Made by a program: the position numbers and the translations under genes
The notes under the pieces: generated by a model
The model's input: the letters and a program-made list of their open reading frames with translations, nothing else
What the model was told of the DNA's origin: nothing
The model's database searches: none
In this document: piece by piece, positions 1-5,234 of the stretch
Layout: every line of letters begins with the position of its first letter
Numbering within the stretch: position 1 is the stretch's first letter
NCBI GenBank assembly: GCA_003161835.1
Contig: PMNO01000653.1
Span: 3,868-10,432, forward strand
From: Myxococcales bacterium
GTDB taxonomy: Bacteria > Myxococcota_A > Polyangia > Fen-1088
Direction: 5' to 3'
Length of the DNA: 6,565 nucleotides

Positions 1-218
1 AGGGTGACGGCGGCCGTGATCCCCGCGTCGTGCTTGGCTTGCGGATACACCGCGGGCACGAAGGTGACCAGCTTCGGAGGCTTGGTGAGCTGGCCGCTCG
101 CGGCCTCCCCATCGCTCGGGGCATCAGCCGCCTGCGGCGCGCCCGCGAGGGCCCGTGACGAGATCGCCATCGCCACCCACGCAGAAATGGCAAACCACCG
201 ACCCGGACGTGGTCCCAA
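1..218 (-). CDS. Probable TonB-dependent receptor with N-terminal TonB-like domain, partial (3' end outside window)
   Basis: The frame is open from a TTG at 218 to the window edge, giving 72 complete codons plus a partial one. The product starts with a good signal peptide: basic MGPRPGRW, a hydrophobic run through about residue 20, then SSRALAGAP with likely cleavage after ALA or AGA. After an acidic/Ala linker comes LTKPPKLVTFVPAVYPQAKH followed by DAGITAAVT (residues 44-72). This matches the beginning of a TonB C-terminal domain (PP-x-hydrophobic, then YP-x-A-x(3)-GI). In myxobacteria such a domain is often the first module of TonB-dependent receptors, so I infer an outer-membrane receptor served by the TonB encoded just upstream. 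TTG is chosen because it keeps the basic n-region, lies 5 bp after the tonB stop, and has GGGGA 9 bases upstream. ATG at 170 or GTG at 176 would destroy the signal peptide. It could instead be a second TonB-like periplasmic protein, since the barrel is not visible. Confidence 0.7.
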   Translation of the reverse strand, partial: MGPRPGRWFAISAWVAMAISSRALAGAPQAADAPSDGEAASGQLTKPPKLVTFVPAVYPQAKHDAGITAAVT

Positions 219-223
219 GCGAA

Positions 224-937
224 TCAGTCCCCGAGCTCGAAAGTGCGCGACAGGACGTAGGTCGATCCCGCCACTGGATGGCCGCATGCCATCGCGGGCT
301 TGAATCGCCATTGTTTGGCGGCCGCGACCGCCGCGGCATCCATTTCGGGGGACAGGCTTTGCAGGACATCCACTTGGCTGACCGATCCGTCCGCCGCGAC
401 GGTCAGACGCAACTTCATCTTCCCCTCGATGCCCTCGGCGCGGGCCTGGGCCAGATATTCGATGTCCTGTTTGAAAACGGGTTCAGGTTTGGTGGGCTCC
501 TCGGCGCACGGAGCGTCTTCCCCGGGACCGGGCGCAACCGCTTCGCGCAAGCGTTGGCGGCGCGATTCGGTCACCGCGGACGCGACCCGCGTGGGGGCCG
601 CCGCCGCGGCGGGGGCACGACTGGGCAACGCGATACCACCCGGACCATCGTCGTTGGTCATGGTCAAAGCGGTGGCCACGGCCGCGCGCGGTGCAGCGCT
701 CGCAGCCGGGGCGGCCTCGATTGCCTTCGGCAAGACAGCGACCTTGCGCTCGACCGGCGGCCGCGCGGCGGCGCGAACGGGTGGTGGCTTGGGCGGCTTG
801 GGCTTGTCCTTCTTCTTCGTTTCGGATAGCGCGACCGCTATGGGACGGCGCGCGCCTCGGCTGGTGGCGGCGCCCAAGAGAGTGGCGGCCAGGCCCGCGT
901 GAAACAGGACTGAAAGAACAATCGTGCGACTACTCAC
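224..937 (-). CDS. tonB: TonB energy transducer
   Basis: TonB spans the periplasm and passes energy from the ExbB-ExbD motor to outer-membrane receptors. The 237-residue product opens with a membrane anchor (about residues 4-25) carrying SVLFHAGL. There S9 and H13 have the S-x3-H spacing of the functional S16/H20 pair in E. coli TonB. A short basic/Pro stretch follows (KKKDKPKPPKPPP, 41-53), then a long Ala-rich region to about 150. The C-terminal domain (about 151-237) shows the family pattern: YLAQARAEGIEGKMKLRL, AADGSVSQVDVLQS, then AAAKQWRFKPA. C143 and C218 are the only cysteines and may form a periplasmic disulfide. The start is GTG, 7 bp after the exbD stop, with only a weak purine-rich site, so translation probably relies on coupling to exbD. 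The Pro-rich spacer is shorter than in E. coli TonB. Confidence 0.92.
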   Translation of the reverse strand: MSSRTIVLSVLFHAGLAATLLGAATSRGARRPIAVALSETKKKDKPKPPKPPPVRAAARPPVERKVAVLPKAIEAAPAASAAPRAAVATALTMTNDDGPGGIALPSRAPAAAAAPTRVASAVTESRRQRLREAVAPGPGEDAPCAEEPTKPEPVFKQDIEYLAQARAEGIEGKMKLRLTVAADGSVSQVDVLQSLSPEMDAAAVAAAKQWRFKPAMACGHPVAGSTYVLSRTFELGD

Positions 938-944
938 GACGGTC

Positions 945-1364
945 TTACTCGCCCGTCTGCATCACGTTGATCGCGAATTTCGTGACACCGGCCATCTTCG
1001 CCACGTCCATCACGTGAACGACGCTGCCATGCTGGACTTCCTTGTCGGCGCTGACCACCAGGCTCATCTCGGGATCAGCGGCAAACGCCGCCTTGACGTT
1101 CGCCTGCAATTGCGCGTCCGTGATGTCCTGTTCGTTCCAACGCAACCGCCCGTCCTTCAAGAGCTGGACGGTGCTCGGCTTGTCCGCGGTCCCGTCGGTG
1201 GCGTGCGCCTTGGGCAACTGAACCTTCAGCGTCTGAGCGACGATGTACGTCGACGCCACCATCAAGATGACCAGCAACACCAAGACCACGTCGACCAGAG
1301 GCGTCACGTTGATGGCCGCGATGGTGCGCGTGCGCCCGCCACCTCCGGCCAGCGTTCCCGCCAT
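945..1364 (-). CDS. exbD: ExbD/TolR family proton-channel subunit
   Basis: ExbD is the single-pass inner-membrane partner of ExbB in the proton-driven motor that powers TonB. At 139 residues it is close to E. coli ExbD (141). A short Gly-rich cytoplasmic tail leads into INVTPLVDVVLVLLVILMV, the diagnostic family signature. D25 is the membrane-embedded proton-carrying aspartate and falls at the same residue number as in E. coli. One helix covers about 22-42. The remaining periplasmic domain ends with the typical VVHVMDVAKMAGVTKFAINV pattern (115-134). ATG follows the exbB stop after only 2 bp (TAACCATG). TTGGAG inside the exbB end, 7 bases from the ATG, acts as the ribosome site, which implies coupled, roughly matched translation. 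Being next to tonB argues for Ton rather than Tol function. Confidence 0.96.
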   Translation of the reverse strand: MAGTLAGGGGRTRTIAAINVTPLVDVVLVLLVILMVASTYIVAQTLKVQLPKAHATDGTADKPSTVQLLKDGRLRWNEQDITDAQLQANVKAAFAADPEMSLVVSADKEVQHGSVVHVMDVAKMAGVTKFAINVMQTGE

Positions 1365-1366
1365 GG

Positions 1367-2158
1367 TTACGCTCCAACCGCGGTGCTGGAGGGACCAGCC
1401 ACCCGTAGCCCATCGCCTGACACCGCGGCGGCAGCGGCCCCACCGGCCCCACCGGATTGCTCGGTCCGGTGCTCAGCGGTACTCGCCGTCGCGCGTACGC
1501 GGTTGTCCGCGACCACCCTCGCCTGCGGGGCCAGCGATTTCATAGACGCCAGGACGACGTTCCCCAGGCTGGCCGCGTTCTCTTCGACGTCGGCGCCCTT
1601 CTTTTGAAAGACGTTGTAGAAGATGACGGCAGGCAATGCGACCAGAATGCCGATCGCGGTCGCGACCAACGCCTCCGCGATGCCGCCCATCACATTGCCC
1701 ATCCCCGCCGACGCACCGGCCTGGGTCTGGCCGAGTTCGCGAAAGGCGGTCACGATGCCCAACACGGTTCCAAAAAGGCCGATGAAGGGCGCGTTGTTTC
1801 CGAGGGTCCCCAGAAACAACAATCCCGCTTCGAAGGACTTGCGGCGCTGTCGGACAGCCTTGGACAGGATCTGCTCGACGGCATCGGGACCATCTGCGTA
1901 CCAGTCCAGGGCCTCCCCGACGATCTCCGCCTCGACGGCGCGCGACTTCTTCAACAGCGCACGCGCCTCGTCGACGTTGCCACCCCGCAACAGCTTGCGC
2001 AGGGTATCCGCCAGGGATCCCGTATCGAGGCGCCGACGCCTGAAATACCACCACCGCTCGATGATCACGCCGACGGACAACACCGACAGGGCCATCAGAA
2101 CGTACAACACCACCCGAGCCCCCAACTGCGCCACGTAAACGAGCTTTTCCATCAACAT
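1367..2158 (-). CDS. exbB: ExbB/TolQ/MotA family proton-channel subunit
   Basis: ExbB forms the multi-subunit inner-membrane ring that conducts protons with ExbD and energises TonB. The 263-residue product has three membrane helices: about 14-34, 111-139 and 160-184. A large cytoplasmic loop lies between the first two. The family signatures are clear: NNAPFIGLFGTVLGI (121-135) and IAEALVATAIGILVALPAV (160-178). T131 and T167 correspond to the channel-lining threonines of ExbB, and E162 to its conserved membrane glutamate. Residues after about 214 form an extra Ala/Gly/Ser-rich, apparently disordered cytoplasmic tail including GGAGGAAAAA. The start is the first of two ATGs (2158 and 2152), because AGGAG lies 7 bases before the first. 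The gene starts 16 bp after the lipoprotein gene and is nearly joined to exbD. Confidence 0.96.
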   Translation of the reverse strand: MLMEKLVYVAQLGARVVLYVLMALSVLSVGVIIERWWYFRRRRLDTGSLADTLRKLLRGGNVDEARALLKKSRAVEAEIVGEALDWYADGPDAVEQILSKAVRQRRKSFEAGLLFLGTLGNNAPFIGLFGTVLGIVTAFRELGQTQAGASAGMGNVMGGIAEALVATAIGILVALPAVIFYNVFQKKGADVEENAASLGNVVLASMKSLAPQARVVADNRVRATASTAEHRTEQSGGAGGAAAAAVSGDGLRVAGPSSTAVGA

Positions 2159-2165
2159 GCGTCCA

Positions 2166-2170
2166 CTCCT
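2166..2170 (-). promoter_or_regulatory. Ribosome binding site of exbB
   Basis: The minus strand reads AGGAG, 7 bases before the ATG at 2158 and 13 before the second in-frame ATG at 2152. It therefore favours the first. It fits within the 16 bp gap after the lipoprotein stop. Confidence 0.75.
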
Positions 2171-2174
2171 TCGT

Positions 2175-3161
2175 TCACAGAACGTCGTTCTCCCAAACCG
2201 TGAGTCCAGCCCCCGCCACGTGCGCCGGGGCCGTCGCGCTGTCGCCCAGTTCTCCGAATACCTCGGCCACCAAGGACCCGTGGACGGCCACGGTCAAGCG
2301 CCAACGGGTCGCCGCCGCGCCGCACAGCGACGCCGCGTCCACGCGGGCGGTGTAGTGCCCCGCAGGCGGCGATTGCGTCCAGATAACGTTCTCGTTGTCG
2401 CGGCCATCGTTGACGCAACTGGAATTGGAATCGAAATCCAGAGTCCCGGCGGCGGCGATGGTCTCGGCCGGGAAGGGCCCCTCCGCCACGGAACGCGTAC
2501 CCAGGGAATTGCGCTTCTTGGTCCAGATCTCGGTCATCCCTGGTCCGCCCGTGGCCGGCGCCATCACGTGCAGATCCAAATCCGCCGGACCGTCCCACTC
2601 CAAGGAGATCACGAAGGCGCCATCGGCTGGCGCCGAGGCCAAGGTCAAGGTCTGGGTCTTTGGTGGCCCGACGGTGCCATCGGGGGCGACCGCGCGGAAG
2701 ATCAGGGTGTGCGAACCAGCGAGCAAGGTGGGTGCGAATGACCCGCGGGTCGAGAAGGCCAAATCCGGAGGGCTCATCTGATCCTCGCCGGCGACCGGGA
2801 CGATCCAGTAGCCCTTATCGCCGGCCAATCCGATCGCCACCGTCGCGCCGTGTTCGTCCACGGTGCCCGAGATCGCCTTGTTCTGTACCCCCGGATACAG
2901 GCGGCTGTTGTTGCTGTTGATGGTGTGGACCTCGGGGCCGCTCGGGTTGCCAGCGCTGGCTATCGCGAGATCGCCGGTCACATACTGGCCGCCGCTCGCG
3001 CGAAAGTCGGCTTCAAGCCCGATCGATGGATCGGCCCCCGCGCACCCCGATACCCAGGCCAGCAACAGGGGCACCCCGAGAGCCAGCGCCTGCGCCGCGG
3101 CGGTGGCGGTCGTCGGCTTCCAGTGTGCGTCGGGCTGGCGTAACCCACCACAACGGCACAT
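2175..3161 (-). CDS. Lipoprotein with C-terminal YfaP/DUF2135-like domain
   Basis: The 328-residue product has a long N-region, a hydrophobic core (about 25-37) and a lipobox VSGC with lipidated Cys at 40, so it should be an exported lipoprotein. Residues 45-175 look like an all-beta domain of unknown family. Residues about 183-305 resemble the YfaP/DUF2135 beta-sandwich: ISLEWDGPADLDLHV (185-199), LDFDSNS (241-247), then ENVIWTQSPPAGHYTARV (257-274). C249 and C280 could pair in that domain. Its molecular function is not established, and I infer a surface or periplasmic accessory role in uptake. ATG overlaps the porin stop (TGATG) and has GAGGTG 8 bases upstream, a classic coupled start. The reading frame stays open upstream of this ATG, but that stretch lies wholly inside the porin gene and would remove the signal peptide from the N-terminus, so I start here. 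Confidence 0.8.
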   Translation of the reverse strand: MCRCGGLRQPDAHWKPTTATAAAQALALGVPLLLAWVSGCAGADPSIGLEADFRASGGQYVTGDLAIASAGNPSGPEVHTINSNNSRLYPGVQNKAISGTVDEHGATVAIGLAGDKGYWIVPVAGEDQMSPPDLAFSTRGSFAPTLLAGSHTLIFRAVAPDGTVGPPKTQTLTLASAPADGAFVISLEWDGPADLDLHVMAPATGGPGMTEIWTKKRNSLGTRSVAEGPFPAETIAAAGTLDFDSNSSCVNDGRDNENVIWTQSPPAGHYTARVDAASLCGAAATRWRLTVAVHGSLVAEVFGELGDSATAPAHVAGAGLTVWENDVL

Positions 3162-3175
3162 CAGAATTTCACCTC
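3159..3175 (-). promoter_or_regulatory. Coupled stop/start junction between porin and YfaP-like lipoprotein
   Basis: The porin stop and the lipoprotein start share one base (TGATG, 3163-3159). GAGGTG at 3175-3170 stands 8 bases before the ATG, inside the last porin codons. This layout supports re-initiation by ribosomes finishing the porin, which ties the amounts of the two proteins together. Confidence 0.75.
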
Positions 3176-4792
3176 GCCCCGAACGACGACCGCGTTGTCG
3201 CGCAGGTTGGTCGGATTTCCCCCGAGGTCCCGCCCGAGATGGTTGCGGTTGATGTCGACCTCGGCGATCAGACGGCCCGCGGGCGCGCGCAGGGCGGCCG
3301 TGAATGCCCAGGTGTGGTAGCTGAAACTCTCGGGAACCTGAACGCCCAGGGCGCGGCCCGCGGAGTCGCGATCCGGATTGTAGAAATCGTAACGGACGCC
3401 GATCGTCGCGTGGGAACCCACGTCCTGCGTGAGGGCGGTGTACCACCCAATTTCTCGCATGTCGCGAGCCACGGGGCCGTAGGACGTCGAGATGAGCGCG
3501 TACGGATCCGCGGGCAGGATTCCGCGGTCGAGATTCTTGGCCACGTAACCCTCCACGTAGCCAATCGTGTCTCCCCATCCGGGCAGCGAAAGCCGGATCT
3601 GCAAATCAGCGCCCAGTCCGTGCCGGGCGAATGATTGTCCGACCGTGGGCGCAACGCCGGGCGCGAGTTGAATCTCGTTGGATTGGAATTGCCCGTCCTC
3701 GTTCCGGTCCTGCCAGATGATTGCGGGCTTGGTGGCAGGCGCACCGGGATGAAAACCCTGGCCGGCCAACCCCGACAGTCCGGCGGCCACGGACACCAGA
3801 CCCCCGATGTGGGTGTCAACGCCCAGGCGGCCGACCACATCCTTGCGTTGGTTCGGATCCAGGCCGGGAAAGCTCGCTTCACCCAGAGGCTCGCCGTTCA
3901 TGACCGCGAGCGCATAGCGCAAGAAGCGCCATCCGCCTTGCAGGCGCACCCCCGCGTCGTACTCGCCGGGAAAGAGACCACGTTCGGCAGTGCTTCGCTC
4001 CATGAAGAGACGCTCGCGATCGCTCTGCAGCACCTCGAACCCGAACGGCGTCTTGAACAAACCGATGGTCAACATCGCCAGCGGAGGCGTCTCCGGCAGC
4101 AGCGCCGGCCAGCGCAGGGAGGCCTCGGCGCCGATGAGCCGCGCGGTGGCGCCCCGGGTTGTGTTGCCGTCGACTTCAAGAGCTCCGGCCACGAACGTGC
4201 GCTCGACCGAGGCCCTCAGGCGCGCACGCCGGATGGAAAACCGGTCCTGATTCAGGGGAACGCCCGTGGACGGATTCAGTTGGTCTTGCGAGGACTGGCG
4301 CATGGTCCCGTCGGCTTGAACAAAGCCCGTCAACACAAGCCCGGACCGCGCCGTGTTGACCGCCGGTCGCTCCGCCTGGCGGGCGACCGCGGCCTCGGCG
4401 GCGCGCACCTGCTGTTCCAGCGCGATGCGGGCGGCTCGTTCTTCCCGTACTTCTCGTTCCATCTCGGCCCGCGCCGCCGCCAGGTTCGCGTCCTGTCGCT
4501 TCGACAAATCGTCCGTGGCCTGCCGGACAATCGCCGTGGCATCGGATCGAACCCGTTCCTCGGTCATGGCCTCGGCCCCGGCAATCGCGGGCCCGTACAC
4601 GATCTCGGCCTGGCGTGCAGAGACCGATGGTCGCTCTCGACCTGTCGTCTCCGACTGGTCGGCGAACGCGCTCCTGGTGCACAGGGACGTCACCGCAATC
4701 AGCAGCACCGCCCCCGCTTCCGTTGCTGTCCTCCCCCGTCTGCCTCCCGCCTGGTGTCGAAGTTGTTGTAAGGGACTCGTTGGACTAATCAA
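3161..4792 (-). CDS. OprO/OprP-type phosphate-selective porin family protein
   Basis: This is a predicted outer-membrane beta-barrel for anion, probably phosphate, entry. The 543-residue product has a signal sequence (core about 28-38, cleavage near SAFA-DQ at 41-46). A charged helical stretch, about 72-140, looks like a coiled coil. Barrel features follow: TGFVQADG (155-162), NQDRFSIRRARLRASV (181-196), MLTIGLFKTPFGFE (240-253) and SDRERLFMERS (257-267). It ends in VVVRGEVKF, the terminal aromatic residue expected for barrel assembly. The pattern RFSIRRARL followed by GLFKTPFG is typical of the Porin_O_P family. Residues 362-373 form a canonical EF-hand-like loop. The start is uncertain: TTG at 4792 follows directly on an in-frame TAA and has no good ribosome site. 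GTG at 4708 (residue 29) is the other choice but loses the basic n-region. Substrate is inferred from the family and from the PstS-like neighbour. Confidence 0.85.
   Translation of the reverse strand: MISPTSPLQQLRHQAGGRRGRTATEAGAVLLIAVTSLCTRSAFADQSETTGRERPSVSARQAEIVYGPAIAGAEAMTEERVRSDATAIVRQATDDLSKRQDANLAAARAEMEREVREERAARIALEQQVRAAEAAVARQAERPAVNTARSGLVLTGFVQADGTMRQSSQDQLNPSTGVPLNQDRFSIRRARLRASVERTFVAGALEVDGNTTRGATARLIGAEASLRWPALLPETPPLAMLTIGLFKTPFGFEVLQSDRERLFMERSTAERGLFPGEYDAGVRLQGGWRFLRYALAVMNGEPLGEASFPGLDPNQRKDVVGRLGVDTHIGGLVSVAAGLSGLAGQGFHPGAPATKPAIIWQDRNEDGQFQSNEIQLAPGVAPTVGQSFARHGLGADLQIRLSLPGWGDTIGYVEGYVAKNLDRGILPADPYALISTSYGPVARDMREIGWYTALTQDVGSHATIGVRYDFYNPDRDSAGRALGVQVPESFSYHTWAFTAALRAPAGRLIAEVDINRNHLGRDLGGNPTNLRDNAVVVRGEVKF
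3674..3709 (-). other. EF-hand-like calcium loop encoded in the porin gene
   Basis: Porin residues 362-373 read DRNEDGQFQSNE. This fits the 12-residue EF-hand loop: D at 1, N at 3, D at 5, G at 6, a hydrophobic residue at 8 and E at 12. It lies between barrel segments, after KPAIIWQ and before IQLAPG, so it is probably in an extracellular loop or periplasmic turn. Calcium binding is inferred from the pattern only. Flanking helices of a true EF-hand are not evident. Confidence 0.55.
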
Positions 4793-4829
4793 TTAGCACC
4801 GCGCGGGAGGGTAGGGCTCTCCGGTCCGC

Positions 4830-5222
4830 CTATTGACAGGTCCCGGCGCTGTACGTCTTCGGAGGGGTCGTGATCGTGGGATCCAAGGCCGAGACCATCG
4901 CCGTGACGGGAGCGTTGAGGATGGCCAGGTTGGTTGCCGGAGTGGCCATTGCCGAACCTCCCATACCGCCGGCACCGCTTCCTGATCCCGCGCCGCCACC
5001 CACCGCCGTCGTATCACCGCCCGCCCCGCCTGTATCCGCCGCTGTTCCGCCCGTGGCAGCCGAATCCCCACCCGTTCCCTCGCCCGCGCCGCCCGCGCCG
5101 CCCGTGCCCGTCCCAATCGCTCCTCCCGTCCCGCCCGTTTTGGCCGGGCTGGAATCGCAAGCAAAGCCCACGAGGGCAGAAAAGCTCAATACCCCGACCA
5201 TTCCCAAAAATCGTTTAAGCAT
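4830..5222 (-). CDS. Small Gly-rich putative lipoprotein
   Basis: I do not recognise a functional family. The 130-residue product has a basic start (MLKR), a hydrophobic core and a likely lipidation Cys at 22 in LVGFAC. The lipobox is imperfect, with Gly rather than Leu/Val at -3. Residues about 30-90 are a low-complexity spacer of TGG, AGG and GSG units with scattered Asp/Glu. The last 40 residues (ATPATNLAILNAP, then SALDPTITTPP, ending TCQ) hold all remaining hydrophobic content and one more Cys at 129. Gly/Thr-rich spacers after a lipid-anchored Cys are common in myxobacterial lipoproteins, but there they usually carry a folded domain, which is missing here. AGGGAG overlaps the stop of the binding-protein gene and sits 7 bases before ATG, with a 12 bp gap. 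A tether or adaptor between binding protein and porin is possible but speculative. Confidence 0.75.
   Translation of the reverse strand: MLKRFLGMVGVLSFSALVGFACDSSPAKTGGTGGAIGTGTGGAGGAGEGTGGDSAATGGTAADTGGAGGDTTAVGGGAGSGSGAGGMGGSAMATPATNLAILNAPVTAMVSALDPTITTPPKTYSAGTCQ
4953..5135 (-). repeat. Low-complexity Gly-rich coding tract
   Basis: This stretch encodes residues 30-90 of the small lipoprotein. It is built of imperfect GGC/GGG/ACG-type codons giving TGG, AGG and GSG units. On the plus strand it appears as a C-rich, Pro-coding mirror. The copies vary in codon choice, so it is a degenerate coding repeat rather than a recent exact tandem expansion. Length may vary between strains by slippage. 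Confidence 0.7.
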
Positions 5223-5234
5223 GTCCAGTCTCCC

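Noticed and set aside
124..369. 81-codon minus-strand frame overlapping the end of tonB
   Set aside because: It is out of frame with tonB and with the receptor start. It lacks a signal or domain, and the frame from TTG 218 explains the region better.
155..829. 224-codon and overlapping 200-codon (300-902) plus-strand frames opposite tonB
   Set aside because: Both mirror tonB, which has an S-x3-H anchor, Pro tract and clear C-terminal domain. The plus frames show only low-complexity Arg/Gly/Ala.
1457..2203. 248-codon plus-strand frame opposite exbB
   Set aside because: The minus strand carries unmistakable ExbB signatures. The plus frame is rich in Arg, Gln and His with no domain or ribosome site.
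3162..3578. Upstream extension of the YfaP-like lipoprotein frame, which stays open to 3578
   Set aside because: The extension lies wholly within the porin gene, is Arg/Pro-rich noise, and would bury the signal peptide and lipobox. The coupled ATG at 3161 has a good ribosome site.
3635..4771. 378-codon open frame on the plus strand opposite the porin
   Set aside because: It is the antisense mirror of a GC-rich gene: composition is Arg/Gly/Leu-rich with no recognisable domain, whereas the minus frame has a signal peptide, porin motifs and a terminal Phe.
4793..4829. Possible attenuator or terminator hairpin in the 37 bp gap before the porin
   Set aside because: Only a GGAG/CTCC pairing of about four bases is visible, with no U-rich run, too weak to call.
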